Shown: one piece after another, positions 28,664 through 36,612 of the stretch
How the letters are laid out: each line of letters opens with the position of its first letter
Numbering within the stretch: the first letter of the stretch is position 1
Virus record (IMG/VR): IMGVR_UViG_3300022141_001072
Span: 1-63,091 of that record
Direction: 5' to 3' (one strand)
Length of the DNA stretch: 63,091 nucleotides
Origin: a virus
Notes under the pieces: generated by a model
Seen by the model: only the letters and a program-made list of their open reading frames with translations
Databases searched by the model: none
Told to the model about the DNA's origin: nothing
Program-made: the position numbers and the translations under genes

Positions 28664-28915
28664 TTATTGTGCAGCTTTTTCAGCCGCTTTAGCTGCCTTA
28701 GCAGCCTTCATTTTCTCAGCAAAGTTTTCCTTTGGCTGATCTTGTGTACCCGTAATGCGATCGATTGCTTCGATAGCACCCTGCAAGTTAACAAGAATAG
28801 GGGCGAAACGTTGGGATAGACCCACACCACCACTCTCACCTGCACGAACGAGCTCACCTAATACTTCGTCTCGTGAACGAACTAGAACTTCTTTTGCTTT
28901 AACGTATTTACTCAT
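28664..28915 (-). CDS. Unknown small head-operon protein
   Basis: This 83-residue protein is helical, with a Lys/Ala-rich C-terminal tail (EKMKAAKAAKAAEKAAQ). It lies between portal and scaffold genes and overlaps the next upstream gene by eight bases. Its function is unknown. Confidence 0.5.
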   Translation of the reverse strand: MSKYVKAKEVLVRSRDEVLGELVRAGESGGVGLSQRFAPILVNLQGAIEAIDRITGTQDQPKENFAEKMKAAKAAKAAEKAAQ

Positions 28916-29273
28916 TTTCTTTCTTGCCCTCTTCTTTGGCTTCTTGTTTTAACTTGTTAATGTATTTGATGTTGTTACCAAGCATCTCAATACCTACAAG
29001 CTTTTCTTTAACGCTACCTAATGCCATAGCGGTATGGTATAGGAACTCTCGCTCTTTAACAGCGTGAGGTTCAGTCTTCAGCCAAGTAACAAAGAGGTCT
29101 GCTAAGATCTCTGAGTACGCTTCACCAAAGAATTGTTCTCGTTCTCTTACTGCGAATTCTGCTTTACCTAGTGATACTTGAGCATCACGGAAAGGTTCTA
29201 CAACATATTCACCAGTATCATGGTTCATTTTTGGCTTTGTTCTCTTCTGAAAGCCTTCTTTGTATTTGTCCAT
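28908..29273 (-). CDS. Unknown head-operon protein
   Basis: This 121-residue protein is helical and charged (AEFAVREREQFFGEAYSEIL) with a Lys/Glu tail. It follows the portal gene after the hairpin at 29291-29314. A head assembly role is plausible from position only. Confidence 0.5.
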   Translation of the reverse strand: MDKYKEGFQKRTKPKMNHDTGEYVVEPFRDAQVSLGKAEFAVREREQFFGEAYSEILADLFVTWLKTEPHAVKEREFLYHTAMALGSVKEKLVGIEMLGNNIKYINKLKQEAKEEGKKENE

Positions 29274-29290
29274 TATTTAAAGTGTTAGGT

Positions 29291-29314
29291 GAACTCTCCC
29301 TTTCGGGAAAGTTC
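29291..29314 (-). promoter_or_regulatory. Stable GAAA-tetraloop hairpin after the portal gene
   Basis: Reading leftward, GAACTTTCCC and GGGAGAGTTC form a 10-bp stem (one T-G wobble) around a GAAA loop. No T-run follows, so it is not a normal terminator. It could be an mRNA processing or stabilising site between the portal and scaffold-side genes. Confidence 0.45.
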
Positions 29315-29322
29315 GGGTTACA

Positions 29323-31599
29323 TTATTGTGGTTGTTCCATAGCTGCAGCTGGCCCTTGAACCTGCGGCATGGGCTGTCCACCTTGTGGGCGGGAAGCATC
29401 ACCAGTCACTTCACCTTTGATGAATGCCTGTGCCATTTGTAGGAGTTGTTGAATATCAGGTTGCTTAGGTGGATCAACACCTTCTTTAGCCGCCATGATA
29501 TACAGCTTACCCCACTCCTGATAAGATTTATCAAGAGCAACCATAAGTTGTTTAGTATTATCTTGAAGAGCGTTCTTAGCTTGTACATTAGTAAGATCGA
29601 CCGTAGCCTGTCTTTGTGCTAAGTCCAATTGCTTGGCTTGCTCTTCTAAAGCTTTTTGTTTCTCTTGAGCTTGTTGTTCAGCTTGTCGAGACTTTTGGGC
29701 TTGTTCTTTAAACTTAGGGTCCGTGTAGTCTACCATGTAGTCTAATGGGTCTAAATCTAAAGCTTCTAAAGTCTTACAGGCAATACGCACTGCAGCTTCA
29801 GGATTTACAGCACCACCTGCACCCGCTGCTTGCAGGGCTGGAATTAGCTGTTGACCAACCATAGCCATCTTTTTGATAGTGTTATGGTTAGAATTCTCAC
29901 CTACGTCCACATCAATGTATAACAAGAGGTTAGAGGGTAATGTACCTGGATCTACACTCTTAAAGATATCATTTTGATCGTAGTAGTGCATGGTCTTACC
30001 ACGCATCTTATCACGGAGAGTCTTGTAGATACCCTCAGTAAGTCGTTTAAAGCCTGTCTCGGCAAATCTACGAGCCATGTACTGAATACGTACTTGTGCT
30101 GCAGACATAGCCTTAGCCATTTTCTCTTCACTGTTACCTGATACGTACAACGTGTCATTGAGACCCTGAGCTGCTTTTGACAGACCAGTGGCTTGCTCTT
30201 TGTGGAGTTGTAGCATCTCTAGTAATGGTACAGTACCTGAGCTAATAGTGTCAGGAGTCAACGCTTGAACAGCGCCTGTAGGATTACCGTTAGTAGCAAT
30301 GATTTGCTTAGGCTTCATGTTTTGAAGCGCACTGAAGTCAACTACGTTAGGGTCAGCTAACTTAGGTGAGTAGTTTGTCAAGTATACGTTCTCTACGAAA
30401 CCGCGCATGATAGCGGTAGTAGCTAACGTAGCTGGGCGAATCATATCCGCAACAGACAAACCAAAGAACTCGTGAGGTACTTCGAAAGGGCAAAGAGTCG
30501 CCAGCGGAATAGTGTCACAGTCTTCTTCAAGAAGAATCATTGAGCCAGCAATAATAAAGTGCTTTAGCTCTGCGATACCGTCACCATCTCTGTCAACTCT
30601 CAGCCAACATTCGATAACAGTAATTTGTCTATTCGCCTCTGAAGGAAATAGTTCACGGGAATTTCCACCAAGCCAATACTCTTCGCCAACCAGACGTTTA
30701 CGAGCAGACTGCTCTTCGGTGTACTTGGTGGCCCAATCATATGACCCATCACCAATAGTGTCCCAGTTGATCTCTTCAGCAATATGTGGAAAATACTTAC
30801 GGATTTCAGAACGAGTCATGTCGATCTGAACACCCACGAACGCTGCATCATCTAATGAGTGCGCATCACGAGTGATACGGAAACATTCTGGATGTACGTT
30901 CTTAATATTAATTCTTGTCTTATTATGTTTACGGCGAAGTCTTACGTTCTTGTAAACCATTTGGTAAACAGCGTTACCCTGTTCATCATTACCAAGTTCG
31001 TTATCATACTCAAGTTTACCCATGACTTCGATACCGTCATCGGCTAACAAGATGTCTAGGTTATCTTGACTGATAGTATCGTACTCTTCAAATGAGTAGT
31101 CGAAGTCCTCAATGAACTCCCAACGAACAATACTGTTCTTCCATAACAAAGCAGATTTAACCCACGTATTAAGGATTTCCCAACCGTTATTTTGCTTAAA
31201 GATAGCATAGTTAACTAGGTCAGAAGCAGTCTTGGCTTCATGAAAATCTTTAGGTTGAGATCCGGCGGGAATAAACCTAGCCAACCTATTGTTGTTAAAC
31301 ATAAGTTCAGCTAAGATTGCTGTATAACCTTCTACCGCCTCTACTGTATCAGATGAAACAATCTGAGATACACCTTGAGGAGTCAAGTGGAAGTTAGGCA
31401 TCATACCATATTCGTATGTAGCCTTCTGGCGTTCACGAGCTAAGTCGGAACTGTTTAAGAAGTCACCAACAGAGTTAGTAATACCCTGTTCAATCATCTG
31501 TAAGAGTTCGTCATCTCCAACGGACTCTTTATACCTATCTGCTTTAAAGCGATGGATACCTTGTTTGTCTGTCATGTTAACCTTCCTTGGAACATTCAA
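29323..31599 (-). CDS. Portal protein
   Basis: This 758-residue protein has the P22/N4-type portal layout: an N-terminal crown and wing with ELMFNNNRLARFIPAG, a central segment LCPFEVPHEFFGLSVADMIR, then VRIQYMARRFAETGFKRL. A C-terminal Gln-rich coiled-coil barrel covers about 640-715. Its length is close to portals of large podoviruses. It forms the dodecameric DNA gate at one capsid vertex. Confidence 0.85.
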   Translation of the reverse strand: MNVPRKVNMTDKQGIHRFKADRYKESVGDDELLQMIEQGITNSVGDFLNSSDLARERQKATYEYGMMPNFHLTPQGVSQIVSSDTVEAVEGYTAILAELMFNNNRLARFIPAGSQPKDFHEAKTASDLVNYAIFKQNNGWEILNTWVKSALLWKNSIVRWEFIEDFDYSFEEYDTISQDNLDILLADDGIEVMGKLEYDNELGNDEQGNAVYQMVYKNVRLRRKHNKTRINIKNVHPECFRITRDAHSLDDAAFVGVQIDMTRSEIRKYFPHIAEEINWDTIGDGSYDWATKYTEEQSARKRLVGEEYWLGGNSRELFPSEANRQITVIECWLRVDRDGDGIAELKHFIIAGSMILLEEDCDTIPLATLCPFEVPHEFFGLSVADMIRPATLATTAIMRGFVENVYLTNYSPKLADPNVVDFSALQNMKPKQIIATNGNPTGAVQALTPDTISSGTVPLLEMLQLHKEQATGLSKAAQGLNDTLYVSGNSEEKMAKAMSAAQVRIQYMARRFAETGFKRLTEGIYKTLRDKMRGKTMHYYDQNDIFKSVDPGTLPSNLLLYIDVDVGENSNHNTIKKMAMVGQQLIPALQAAGAGGAVNPEAAVRIACKTLEALDLDPLDYMVDYTDPKFKEQAQKSRQAEQQAQEKQKALEEQAKQLDLAQRQATVDLTNVQAKNALQDNTKQLMVALDKSYQEWGKLYIMAAKEGVDPPKQPDIQQLLQMAQAFIKGEVTGDASRPQGGQPMPQVQGPAAAMEQPQ

Positions 31600-31688
31600 T
31601 CATTCAATCAGTCAACACGACTGTTATGGGTGCTACTACTATCATCCCTGCCATGAGTAGCCAACGGATAGGACACAAGGGATATTCC

Positions 31689-31832
31689 TTAGCGACCTCT
31701 GATAGGTAAAGTCCTTTCAGACTTCTCGCCTACCTTTTCCTTAGGGTTCATTAATTTACCCTGAGGAGTTGGTTTAACAAAAGAACTCATTTGTTTCTTT
31801 TGTTCACTTGTTAATTTTAAATCTATAGCCAT
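31689..31832 (-). CDS. Small protein overlapping the terminase stop
   Basis: This 47-residue frame starts MAIDLKLTSEQKKQMSSF and ends RTLPIRGR. Its ATG at 31832 overlaps the last codons of the large terminase gene, a typical translational coupling. It is basic, with no recognised family. The 89 bases between it and the portal gene hold no convincing gene. Confidence 0.55.
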   Translation of the reverse strand: MAIDLKLTSEQKKQMSSFVKPTPQGKLMNPKEKVGEKSERTLPIRGR

Positions 31833-33454
31833 TTTGTATTATCCGGTTCAAAGGATCCTATCTTCTGTGTGAAGGATACCTTGTTGGTTGTTAGTCTATC
31901 TCCGTGAGTACGGATCACTTCGAGCGCAATCGCAAGAGCAATAACAGTATCGTCATTATGACCGACAATAGCGTTAGTGCGTCCGTTATCGTCAGCAACA
32001 TAATTCATCAACTCCCCAATAACAATTCGGGAAGGAATCCAAATGTCTTCCTGCTCGATAGCATTCTTCAAGAATCCAATAATGGCTGGTTTAGAAGCCA
32101 TTGTGGTTCTCCACCCAATACGGGTGCCTTCTTCTTTACTCACGTTAGCCATCTTCGTTTGGAAGTACATATTGACATAACCCATTTGAGTTAGCCTATT
32201 TAGAGTAGCAATACCCATACTGTTAGATTCTACAGCCAATAAAGCATTATTATAATACCTGCCAAGGTAGAACAATAGATCGCCAAACTGGGATGGGTCA
32301 ATAGTATTATTTCTATATACTGCACATACTTCTCTTTTTGCATTCATCACTATCGCCGTGGAATAGTCCTTCCCAACCCCGAGACTAACATCAGCCCCAA
32401 TAGCAAAAGAATCTTCAAAAGTAGGATACTTAAAAATTTCAATCGATCCATTCTTTACCTGCTCCATCATTTGAGACTCAAAGTTAAAGTCCATCTGAGC
32501 AAGTATAGGTTGAGGAACAAGAGCTGATAACTTCTCTACATTAAATACATTACTACCTGAAACAATAAATGCTTCATCAGGTGTGCTAGGGTACTCTTGT
32601 CGGAACTTATCCAACCCACCCTCAGCTACCTTTAATCTTCTCCAATATAACTGATCATTATCAAGATTAAATCTTGTAACAAGAAGCTCTTCTTCAGGAG
32701 TTCTTTCAAAACCTTCTGGCGCAGCCCGTCTATATTCCGTCATCAAAAACCATGGTACGAAAATAGGGATATACTCGTTGGTACCTTCTACGGCACCCTT
32801 CCATAATCTATGGAAAGAATTACCTACGCCGTTAGCTGTACTCTCAAGGATAACCTCGGTACCGTCAGCCTGTGAAATACCCTGAAATAAACCCGCTAAG
32901 ATCTTCTCATCGTGAAGCCAGAAAGCTACCTCTGAAAGGTGAGCAATCGTAGGTGTAATACCTCGACCCGCTTCAGGAGAACCCGCAGTATATAGCCTAT
33001 ATCCACTCTCATTATGTTCAAACATAATCTCTTTGGCGTTAGACTTCTTTAATTCTGGACGGAACTCATCCGTCATGTGGGAAATAATATTTCTTGACAT
33101 CGTAAACAAAGCATCCGAAGTAGCACTATCATGCGCCATAACAACAGACTTGTTATACTTATTGAAATATGATTTCCAAAATACTCTACTCGCAGAATAG
33201 GTCGATAACCCCATCTGTCTCGCTTTTAAAATGATAGCTCTTACTTTACCAGTTTCTTTCAACTGTTTTTCAATAGCATCATTTACAATATGTTGTGCCT
33301 CGTTAAAGACAAAAGGTTGGAACCCCTCTCGGGAATCTTTCGGGAGAATACGGATTTGTTCTTTGGCGAATGTCTCAAAGTTACCTGTATATTCTTTAAT
33401 CTTTTCCCGTCTTTTTAATTCCCTTAAAGCCTCTAGCTTTTTATGGTTGTTCAT
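31823..33454 (-). CDS. terL: Terminase large subunit
   Basis: This 543-residue packaging motor has a Walker A-like KARQMGLST (about 77-85), an ATPase coupling segment HLSEVAFW, and a C-terminal RNase H-like nuclease starting AIGADVSLGVGKDYSTAIV, with further acidic residues near AVESNSMG and VGHNDDTVIALA. It is the first gene of the leftward late arm and follows the promoter at 33477-33499. Confidence 0.92.
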   Translation of the reverse strand: MNNHKKLEALRELKRREKIKEYTGNFETFAKEQIRILPKDSREGFQPFVFNEAQHIVNDAIEKQLKETGKVRAIILKARQMGLSTYSASRVFWKSYFNKYNKSVVMAHDSATSDALFTMSRNIISHMTDEFRPELKKSNAKEIMFEHNESGYRLYTAGSPEAGRGITPTIAHLSEVAFWLHDEKILAGLFQGISQADGTEVILESTANGVGNSFHRLWKGAVEGTNEYIPIFVPWFLMTEYRRAAPEGFERTPEEELLVTRFNLDNDQLYWRRLKVAEGGLDKFRQEYPSTPDEAFIVSGSNVFNVEKLSALVPQPILAQMDFNFESQMMEQVKNGSIEIFKYPTFEDSFAIGADVSLGVGKDYSTAIVMNAKREVCAVYRNNTIDPSQFGDLLFYLGRYYNNALLAVESNSMGIATLNRLTQMGYVNMYFQTKMANVSKEEGTRIGWRTTMASKPAIIGFLKNAIEQEDIWIPSRIVIGELMNYVADDNGRTNAIVGHNDDTVIALAIALEVIRTHGDRLTTNKVSFTQKIGSFEPDNTKWL

Positions 33455-33476
33455 TATGTGTCCTATATTAAATAGA

Positions 33477-33499
33477 TTTTCCTAATAGGAACCGACTAA
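33477..33499 (-). promoter_or_regulatory. Phage-type promoter for the head-tail late operon
   Basis: Reading leftward, TTAGTCGGTTCCTATTA then GGAAAA matches the family at about 20 of 23 positions. Predicted +1 is 33482, about 28 bases before the terminase start. It would drive terminase through the lysis genes. Confidence 0.75.
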
Positions 33500-33560
33500 T
33501 ACTTTCGTTTATAAAAGCCCATAGTAATATTTATTATTATTTTCTTGGGAGAAAATATAC

Positions 33561-33566
33561 TATAAT
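33561..33566 (+). promoter_or_regulatory. Candidate host-type -10 box of the early operon
   Basis: A perfect TATAAT lies in the AT-rich stretch upstream of the first rightward genes. No good -35 element exists at 16-18 bases upstream (TTGGGA at 33545-33550 is too close). It could be a weak sigma70 promoter, or only chance in AT-rich DNA. Confidence 0.35.
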
Positions 33567-33680
33567 TTTTGGGTACCCCTACCACTCTTCAGAAAGAATC
33601 GGAAAGTGAAGTTTTCTGGGGAGTGTCTGTGGGAGGAAGTCTGTGGGGTAAAGTTTCTTTGTGTGTGAAAAAGGATTAAA

Positions 33681-33984
33681 GTGTGTTGGTTCGCCCTTGT
33701 GCTTCCTTCCGTGTCCCCCCCCTGCTTTTGCTTGGGCTGTCGTGGTGGTTGCTCGGGCGTGTCGTCCCTTGTCTCTGTTCTCTCTTGGAGGTGTCCTGTG
33801 TCTGCTCTTCTTTCTCTTCTCACTGTTGGTTGCTGCTTCTGTTTGCTCGCTGTTGTGGCGGGTGTCGTGTGGTCTGTCCTTCCTCTTTGGGTTGGTGCTG
33901 TGTACTCGTTCTGTTTGTGTGGTTCTCTTGTGGCTCTCTGGGCTGCTTGACCTGTTCTCTTTCTTTCTTTCTTTGGAGGTTCCT
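33681..33984 (+). other. Adenine-depleted leader before the first early gene
   Basis: In 304 bases the plus strand has only five adenines (33789, 33822, 33904, 33950, 33977), including 108 bases with none (33681-33788). All stop codons need A, so all three plus frames stay open by composition alone. I see no gene with a plausible start and ribosome site until 33985. Upstream, 33617-33648 is G-rich with three runs of three or more G. The whole stretch 33500-33984 otherwise holds only the promoter candidates. Confidence 0.8.
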
Positions 33985-34356
33985 ATGTTTGCTCGTGTCT
34001 TGTTCCGCTCTTGGTCTGTGTTGACTGGTTCTTTGTTCCGTGTTGGTATGTGGTTTGTTCGCCTGTCCAACCACCGCTTGTGTCGCTCGTCTTCCAGTGG
34101 TTGGCGTGTTGAGCACTGGTCGTCTGACCTGTGTCCTCTCCGTGCTGAGGACCGTGATCGCTATGCTGCTGACCTGAAGGTGTTCCTGTGGGCGTTGGCT
34201 GAGCCGTCTGCTCACGGTCATGCTGGTGATGTTCCTCTTGCTCAGTACCTGTTGCTCAAGGAGCTGGTCTCTACCATCTGGTCTGGTGGTCGTACTGTTG
34301 CTGTCGTTGCTTTGATCGACGAGGTCATGGCTGCTGAGGATCTCGTTGTTGCCTAA
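33985..34356 (+). CDS. First early protein, unknown
   Basis: This 123-residue protein is chosen to start at ATG 33985 because TTTGGAGG lies seven bases upstream. The same frame is open back to 33661, but that part is a Leu/Val/Cys/Ser-rich composition artefact. The N-terminal half is basic (FARVLFRSWSVLTGS). The C-terminal half is helical and acidic (AEDRDRYAADLKVFLWALAE). Codons are GC-richer than in the rest of the genome. No family is recognised; its position suggests a host-takeover protein. Confidence 0.6.
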   Translation: MFARVLFRSWSVLTGSLFRVGMWFVRLSNHRLCRSSSSGWRVEHWSSDLCPLRAEDRDRYAADLKVFLWALAEPSAHGHAGDVPLAQYLLLKELVSTIWSGGRTVAVVALIDEVMAAEDLVVA

Positions 34357-34367
34357 GAGTCCTGCCT

Positions 34368-34396
34368 ACAGGGTTATGCCCTGTGGAGAGCGCTCT
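34368..34396 (+). promoter_or_regulatory. Hairpin pair between early genes
   Basis: ACAGGG (34368-34373) and CCCTGT (34379-34384) form a six-bp stem with a TTATG loop, followed at once by the palindrome AGAGCGCTCT (34387-34396). No T-run follows, so this is more likely an RNA processing or translation-control structure than a terminator. Confidence 0.4.
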
Positions 34397-34424
34397 TGCT
34401 CTGTCATGTTCTAAGGAGACCAAC

Positions 34425-34610
34425 ATGAAATACCTCATCCACGGCTCAGTGCTATTGTTCTGGGCTAACTGTGTACACTACGCTATGATCGCTCTTGAGC
34501 AACAAGGCTATGACCTCTTGTTGGTTGGTGTCTTGTTCTTTAGTGGTGTCACTGCTTGTGCACAACTATTCATCTTACTAACCGAAGCAGAGGAGATCGT
34601 ATGTCGTTAA
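34425..34610 (+). CDS. Small early membrane protein
   Basis: This 61-residue protein starts at ATG 34425 after AAGGAG. It has two hydrophobic segments (SVLLFWANCVHYAMIAL and LLLVGVLFFSGVTACAQLFI) and is likely an inner-membrane protein. Its end overlaps the next gene. The function is unknown. Confidence 0.6.
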   Translation: MKYLIHGSVLLFWANCVHYAMIALEQQGYDLLLVGVLFFSGVTACAQLFILLTEAEEIVCR

Positions 34611-34768
34611 TGATCCAAATCAAGGTATCAGCCTTGAATGAAGTCCAAAGAGAGTTCTTTGAAGAACGTGCTGGTATTTTAGAGTACCAAGCTAACATGC
34701 ATCGTGACCAAGCCGAAGAGATCGCATTGCAACAAACCATTGATTACTACAACCTCAAAGGAGAGTAA
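34601..34768 (+). CDS. Small early protein, unknown
   Basis: This 55-residue protein starts at ATG 34601 with GAGGAG upstream inside the previous gene. It is helical and charged (MSLMIQIKVSALNEVQREFF). No family is recognised. Confidence 0.6.
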   Translation: MSLMIQIKVSALNEVQREFFEERAGILEYQANMHRDQAEEIALQQTIDYYNLKGE

Positions 34769-34769
34769 T

Positions 34770-34880
34770 ATGTACTACGTGTACTTTAAACAGACAGGTC
34801 GTTTGATCACCAAGACAAATGATGTCAATGAGCTAAACAAATATTTACCAGCGATGGTAGATGTAGTTCGTTACTACTGA
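34770..34880 (+). CDS. Very small early protein
   Basis: This 36-residue frame (MYYVYFKQTGRLITKTN...) has AAAGGAGAG just upstream and starts right after the previous stop. The ribosome site and tight packing support translation. Its function is unknown. Confidence 0.5.
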   Translation: MYYVYFKQTGRLITKTNDVNELNKYLPAMVDVVRYY

Positions 34881-34961
34881 GTAATGCTCTTCTCGGGCTT
34901 ATAACGGAGAGACCACTTGGGGTAGGTACCAAGCAACAATCATCAACTCAAAGGAAATATT

Positions 34962-35291
34962 ATGACTAAAGCTTTCACACCTAAATTCACATCTATCAAC
35001 AAGATCGATGTATTGTTCTCTACTAACAACCCATTGGGAGAAGATCGTATGTCTAATCCTGTGAAGATCAAAGAACTCTCGTTCAATGAGATCACTCGTA
35101 GTATCGAAGCGACAGGCTCTGATGGATACAAGCGTCAATGCCGTATCGATCGTATCACTCACACTGAGACATTGAAGGCACTCACTAAAGACCTCCAGAA
35201 AGCCTACGACAATGGTGATCTGGTACGCTTTATTGCTGCTGGTGGTAACGATCCAAAGGTTTGGTTCTACAACATCGAGTCAGCTGAATAA
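34962..35291 (+). CDS. Early protein, unknown
   Basis: This 109-residue protein follows a leader with AAAGGAAATATT before the ATG. It has mixed strands and helices (ITRSIEATGSDGYKRQCRID) and no motif. The gap before it contains CTTGG...CCAAG, a short hairpin. Confidence 0.6.
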   Translation: MTKAFTPKFTSINKIDVLFSTNNPLGEDRMSNPVKIKELSFNEITRSIEATGSDGYKRQCRIDRITHTETLKALTKDLQKAYDNGDLVRFIAAGGNDPKVWFYNIESAE

Positions 35292-35317
35292 TCCACAGAC
35301 ATTTCAAGGAGAAAATC

Positions 35318-35566
35318 ATGTCTAAATACCTTTTGCTCAACCCACTCACACCAGAACAGTTCGGAATGGACTCTTGGGACGCTCTCTACGAATCTCTCGA
35401 AGAATTCGCATGTAACGCTCTCATGTCGGCTGATGTCGAGGGTCGTCCTGTAGCATTCGCCTATGCTTCTACCAAGGCAGCACTCGAACAGATGTGTACT
35501 ATCGTAGATCTTGACGGAACTATGGTAGAATACACAGCAACTTATGACCAACTCGTCCGAATCTAA
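35318..35566 (+). CDS. Early protein, acidic, unknown
   Basis: This 82-residue protein begins MSKYLLLNPLTPEQFGMDSW and is acidic (net negative), preceded by AAGGAG. Small acidic early proteins of phages often bind host enzymes. That is only an analogy. Confidence 0.6.
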   Translation: MSKYLLLNPLTPEQFGMDSWDALYESLEEFACNALMSADVEGRPVAFAYASTKAALEQMCTIVDLDGTMVEYTATYDQLVRI

Positions 35567-35647
35567 GGAGAAATACACAAAGGAGGAGCTGAAACAACGC
35601 TCTTCCTACAGATTTCGTAGGTTTAACACAAAACAGGAGAAGAAATC

Positions 35648-35875
35648 ATGCGACTAACCAAGCATAGAGGGACATTCTCTCTAGAAATGTCCTCAGAAGA
35701 GGTAAATGTGCTATGTTTTCTGCTGAAAGGCTACCAACAGACCATCCAAATACTGGATAAACAGGTAAATGCACCAACAGTGGAGAATAAACTAGCAGAA
35801 TACCTACAGGAACTCACAGTGTACCAACGAGAGGCATACGCTTATGACGCATACCTAGAGAAGGAACACCAATAA
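35648..35875 (+). CDS. Early helical protein, unknown
   Basis: This 75-residue, mostly helical protein (VLCFLLKGYQQTIQIL) is preceded by AGGAGAAGAAATC. The leader contains the hairpin CCTAC...GTAGG at 35605-35621. No recognised family. Confidence 0.55.
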   Translation: MRLTKHRGTFSLEMSSEEVNVLCFLLKGYQQTIQILDKQVNAPTVENKLAEYLQELTVYQREAYAYDAYLEKEHQ

Positions 35876-36010
35876 CGGCTCCAAGAAGGTACCGTTATGG
35901 CATTCCTTGGGTATATTCTGAGAGGAAAATACCCAGAGAAGTGTCATAGCGGAGATTCTCGGGAGAAATCGGGGTTTGTGGAGAGTGTTTTGTGGGTGTC
36001 AAAAGCTGAT

Positions 36011-36100
36011 AGTTAGTGAGTGCTAACTTACTATCAGACCATACCTTTCAGACACTCATAGTTAGTAACCACTAACTTAATACCCATCAGACCATCATCC
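36011..36100. repeat. Tandem imperfect repeat, each copy with an AGTTAG/CTAACT hairpin
   Basis: Copy one (36011-36045) and copy two (36060-36100) share AGTTAGT...CTAACTTA followed by ATCAGACCAT. Each contains an inverted repeat: AGTTAG with CTAACT around a six-base loop, and AGTTAGT with ACTAACT around AACC. They lie in the 249-base gene-free stretch before the 36125 gene. Candidates are a dimeric regulator's operator pair, a hairpin promoter, or origin elements. Confidence 0.6.
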
Positions 36101-36124
36101 AAAAACATCTAAAGGAACATCCAT

Positions 36125-36484
36125 ATGTGGACAATCTACCTCATTGACGTCATCGAAAACCTCGCATGTCTGTCATTAATCTGTTTCATCATTGCTGCTT
36201 TCATAGCATTCATCTCAGGAATGACCTTAGCAACCACTACATGGCGTGAGTGTGATACCGAAAAGAAAATGTTTAAAGCATCTTTTATCGTAATCATCGT
36301 CACAGCCTTCTTAATGGTATTCTTACCTGCTAAGAAAACCATGTATCTGATGGTTGGTGCTTACGCTGTTGAGCGTGTTGTCGAGACACCTGAAGCTAAA
36401 GAGTTTGGTTCTAAGCTCCTTAAAGCCGTTAACTCTAAGTTAGATGAAATCATCGAAAAAGAGGAGTCTAAATCTAAAAAGTGA
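36125..36484 (+). CDS. Two-segment membrane protein, unknown
   Basis: This 119-residue protein has two membrane segments (about 13-36, LACLSLICFIIAAFIAFISG, and 52-68, FIVIIVTAFLMVFLP) and a cytoplasmic helical tail ending EEKESK-like (Lys/Glu/Ser-rich). It is the last gene before the first rightward phage promoter. Confidence 0.65.
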   Translation: MWTIYLIDVIENLACLSLICFIIAAFIAFISGMTLATTTWRECDTEKKMFKASFIVIIVTAFLMVFLPAKKTMYLMVGAYAVERVVETPEAKEFGSKLLKAVNSKLDEIIEKEESKSKK

Positions 36485-36501
36485 TATAAATCAACAACTT
36501 C

Positions 36502-36524
36502 ACAGTCGGTACCTATTAGGAATT
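36502..36524 (+). promoter_or_regulatory. First rightward phage-type promoter
   Basis: ACAGTCGGTACCTATTA then GGAATT matches the 23-bp family at about 18 positions. Predicted +1 is 36519. It separates the early genes from the middle genes. About 90 bases of AT-rich leader follow before the 36613 gene. Confidence 0.7.
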
Positions 36525-36612
36525 TTCCTCCTCCGTTAGGTAGGTGATTATTAATAATAGAGTATTAATTAAGAGAATATCATCAAAGAGTTTTAATCAA
36601 AGAGGTTAATCA

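Noticed and set aside
31600-31688. A short hydrophobic frame (MAGMIVVAPITVVLTD) between portal and the 31689 gene
   Set aside because: Only 16 residues with no clear ribosome site; chance is sufficient.
33531-33566. A complete sigma70 promoter
   Set aside because: Only the -10 box is convincing; no -35 at correct spacing and no TG extension, so it is listed as a low-confidence site only.
33661-33984. Long open frames on both strands (for example a 231-residue plus frame and a 163-residue minus frame)
   Set aside because: The region nearly lacks adenine on the plus strand, and all stop codons need A, so open plus frames are automatic. The predicted proteins are low-complexity. I keep only the frame from 33985, which has a good ribosome site.
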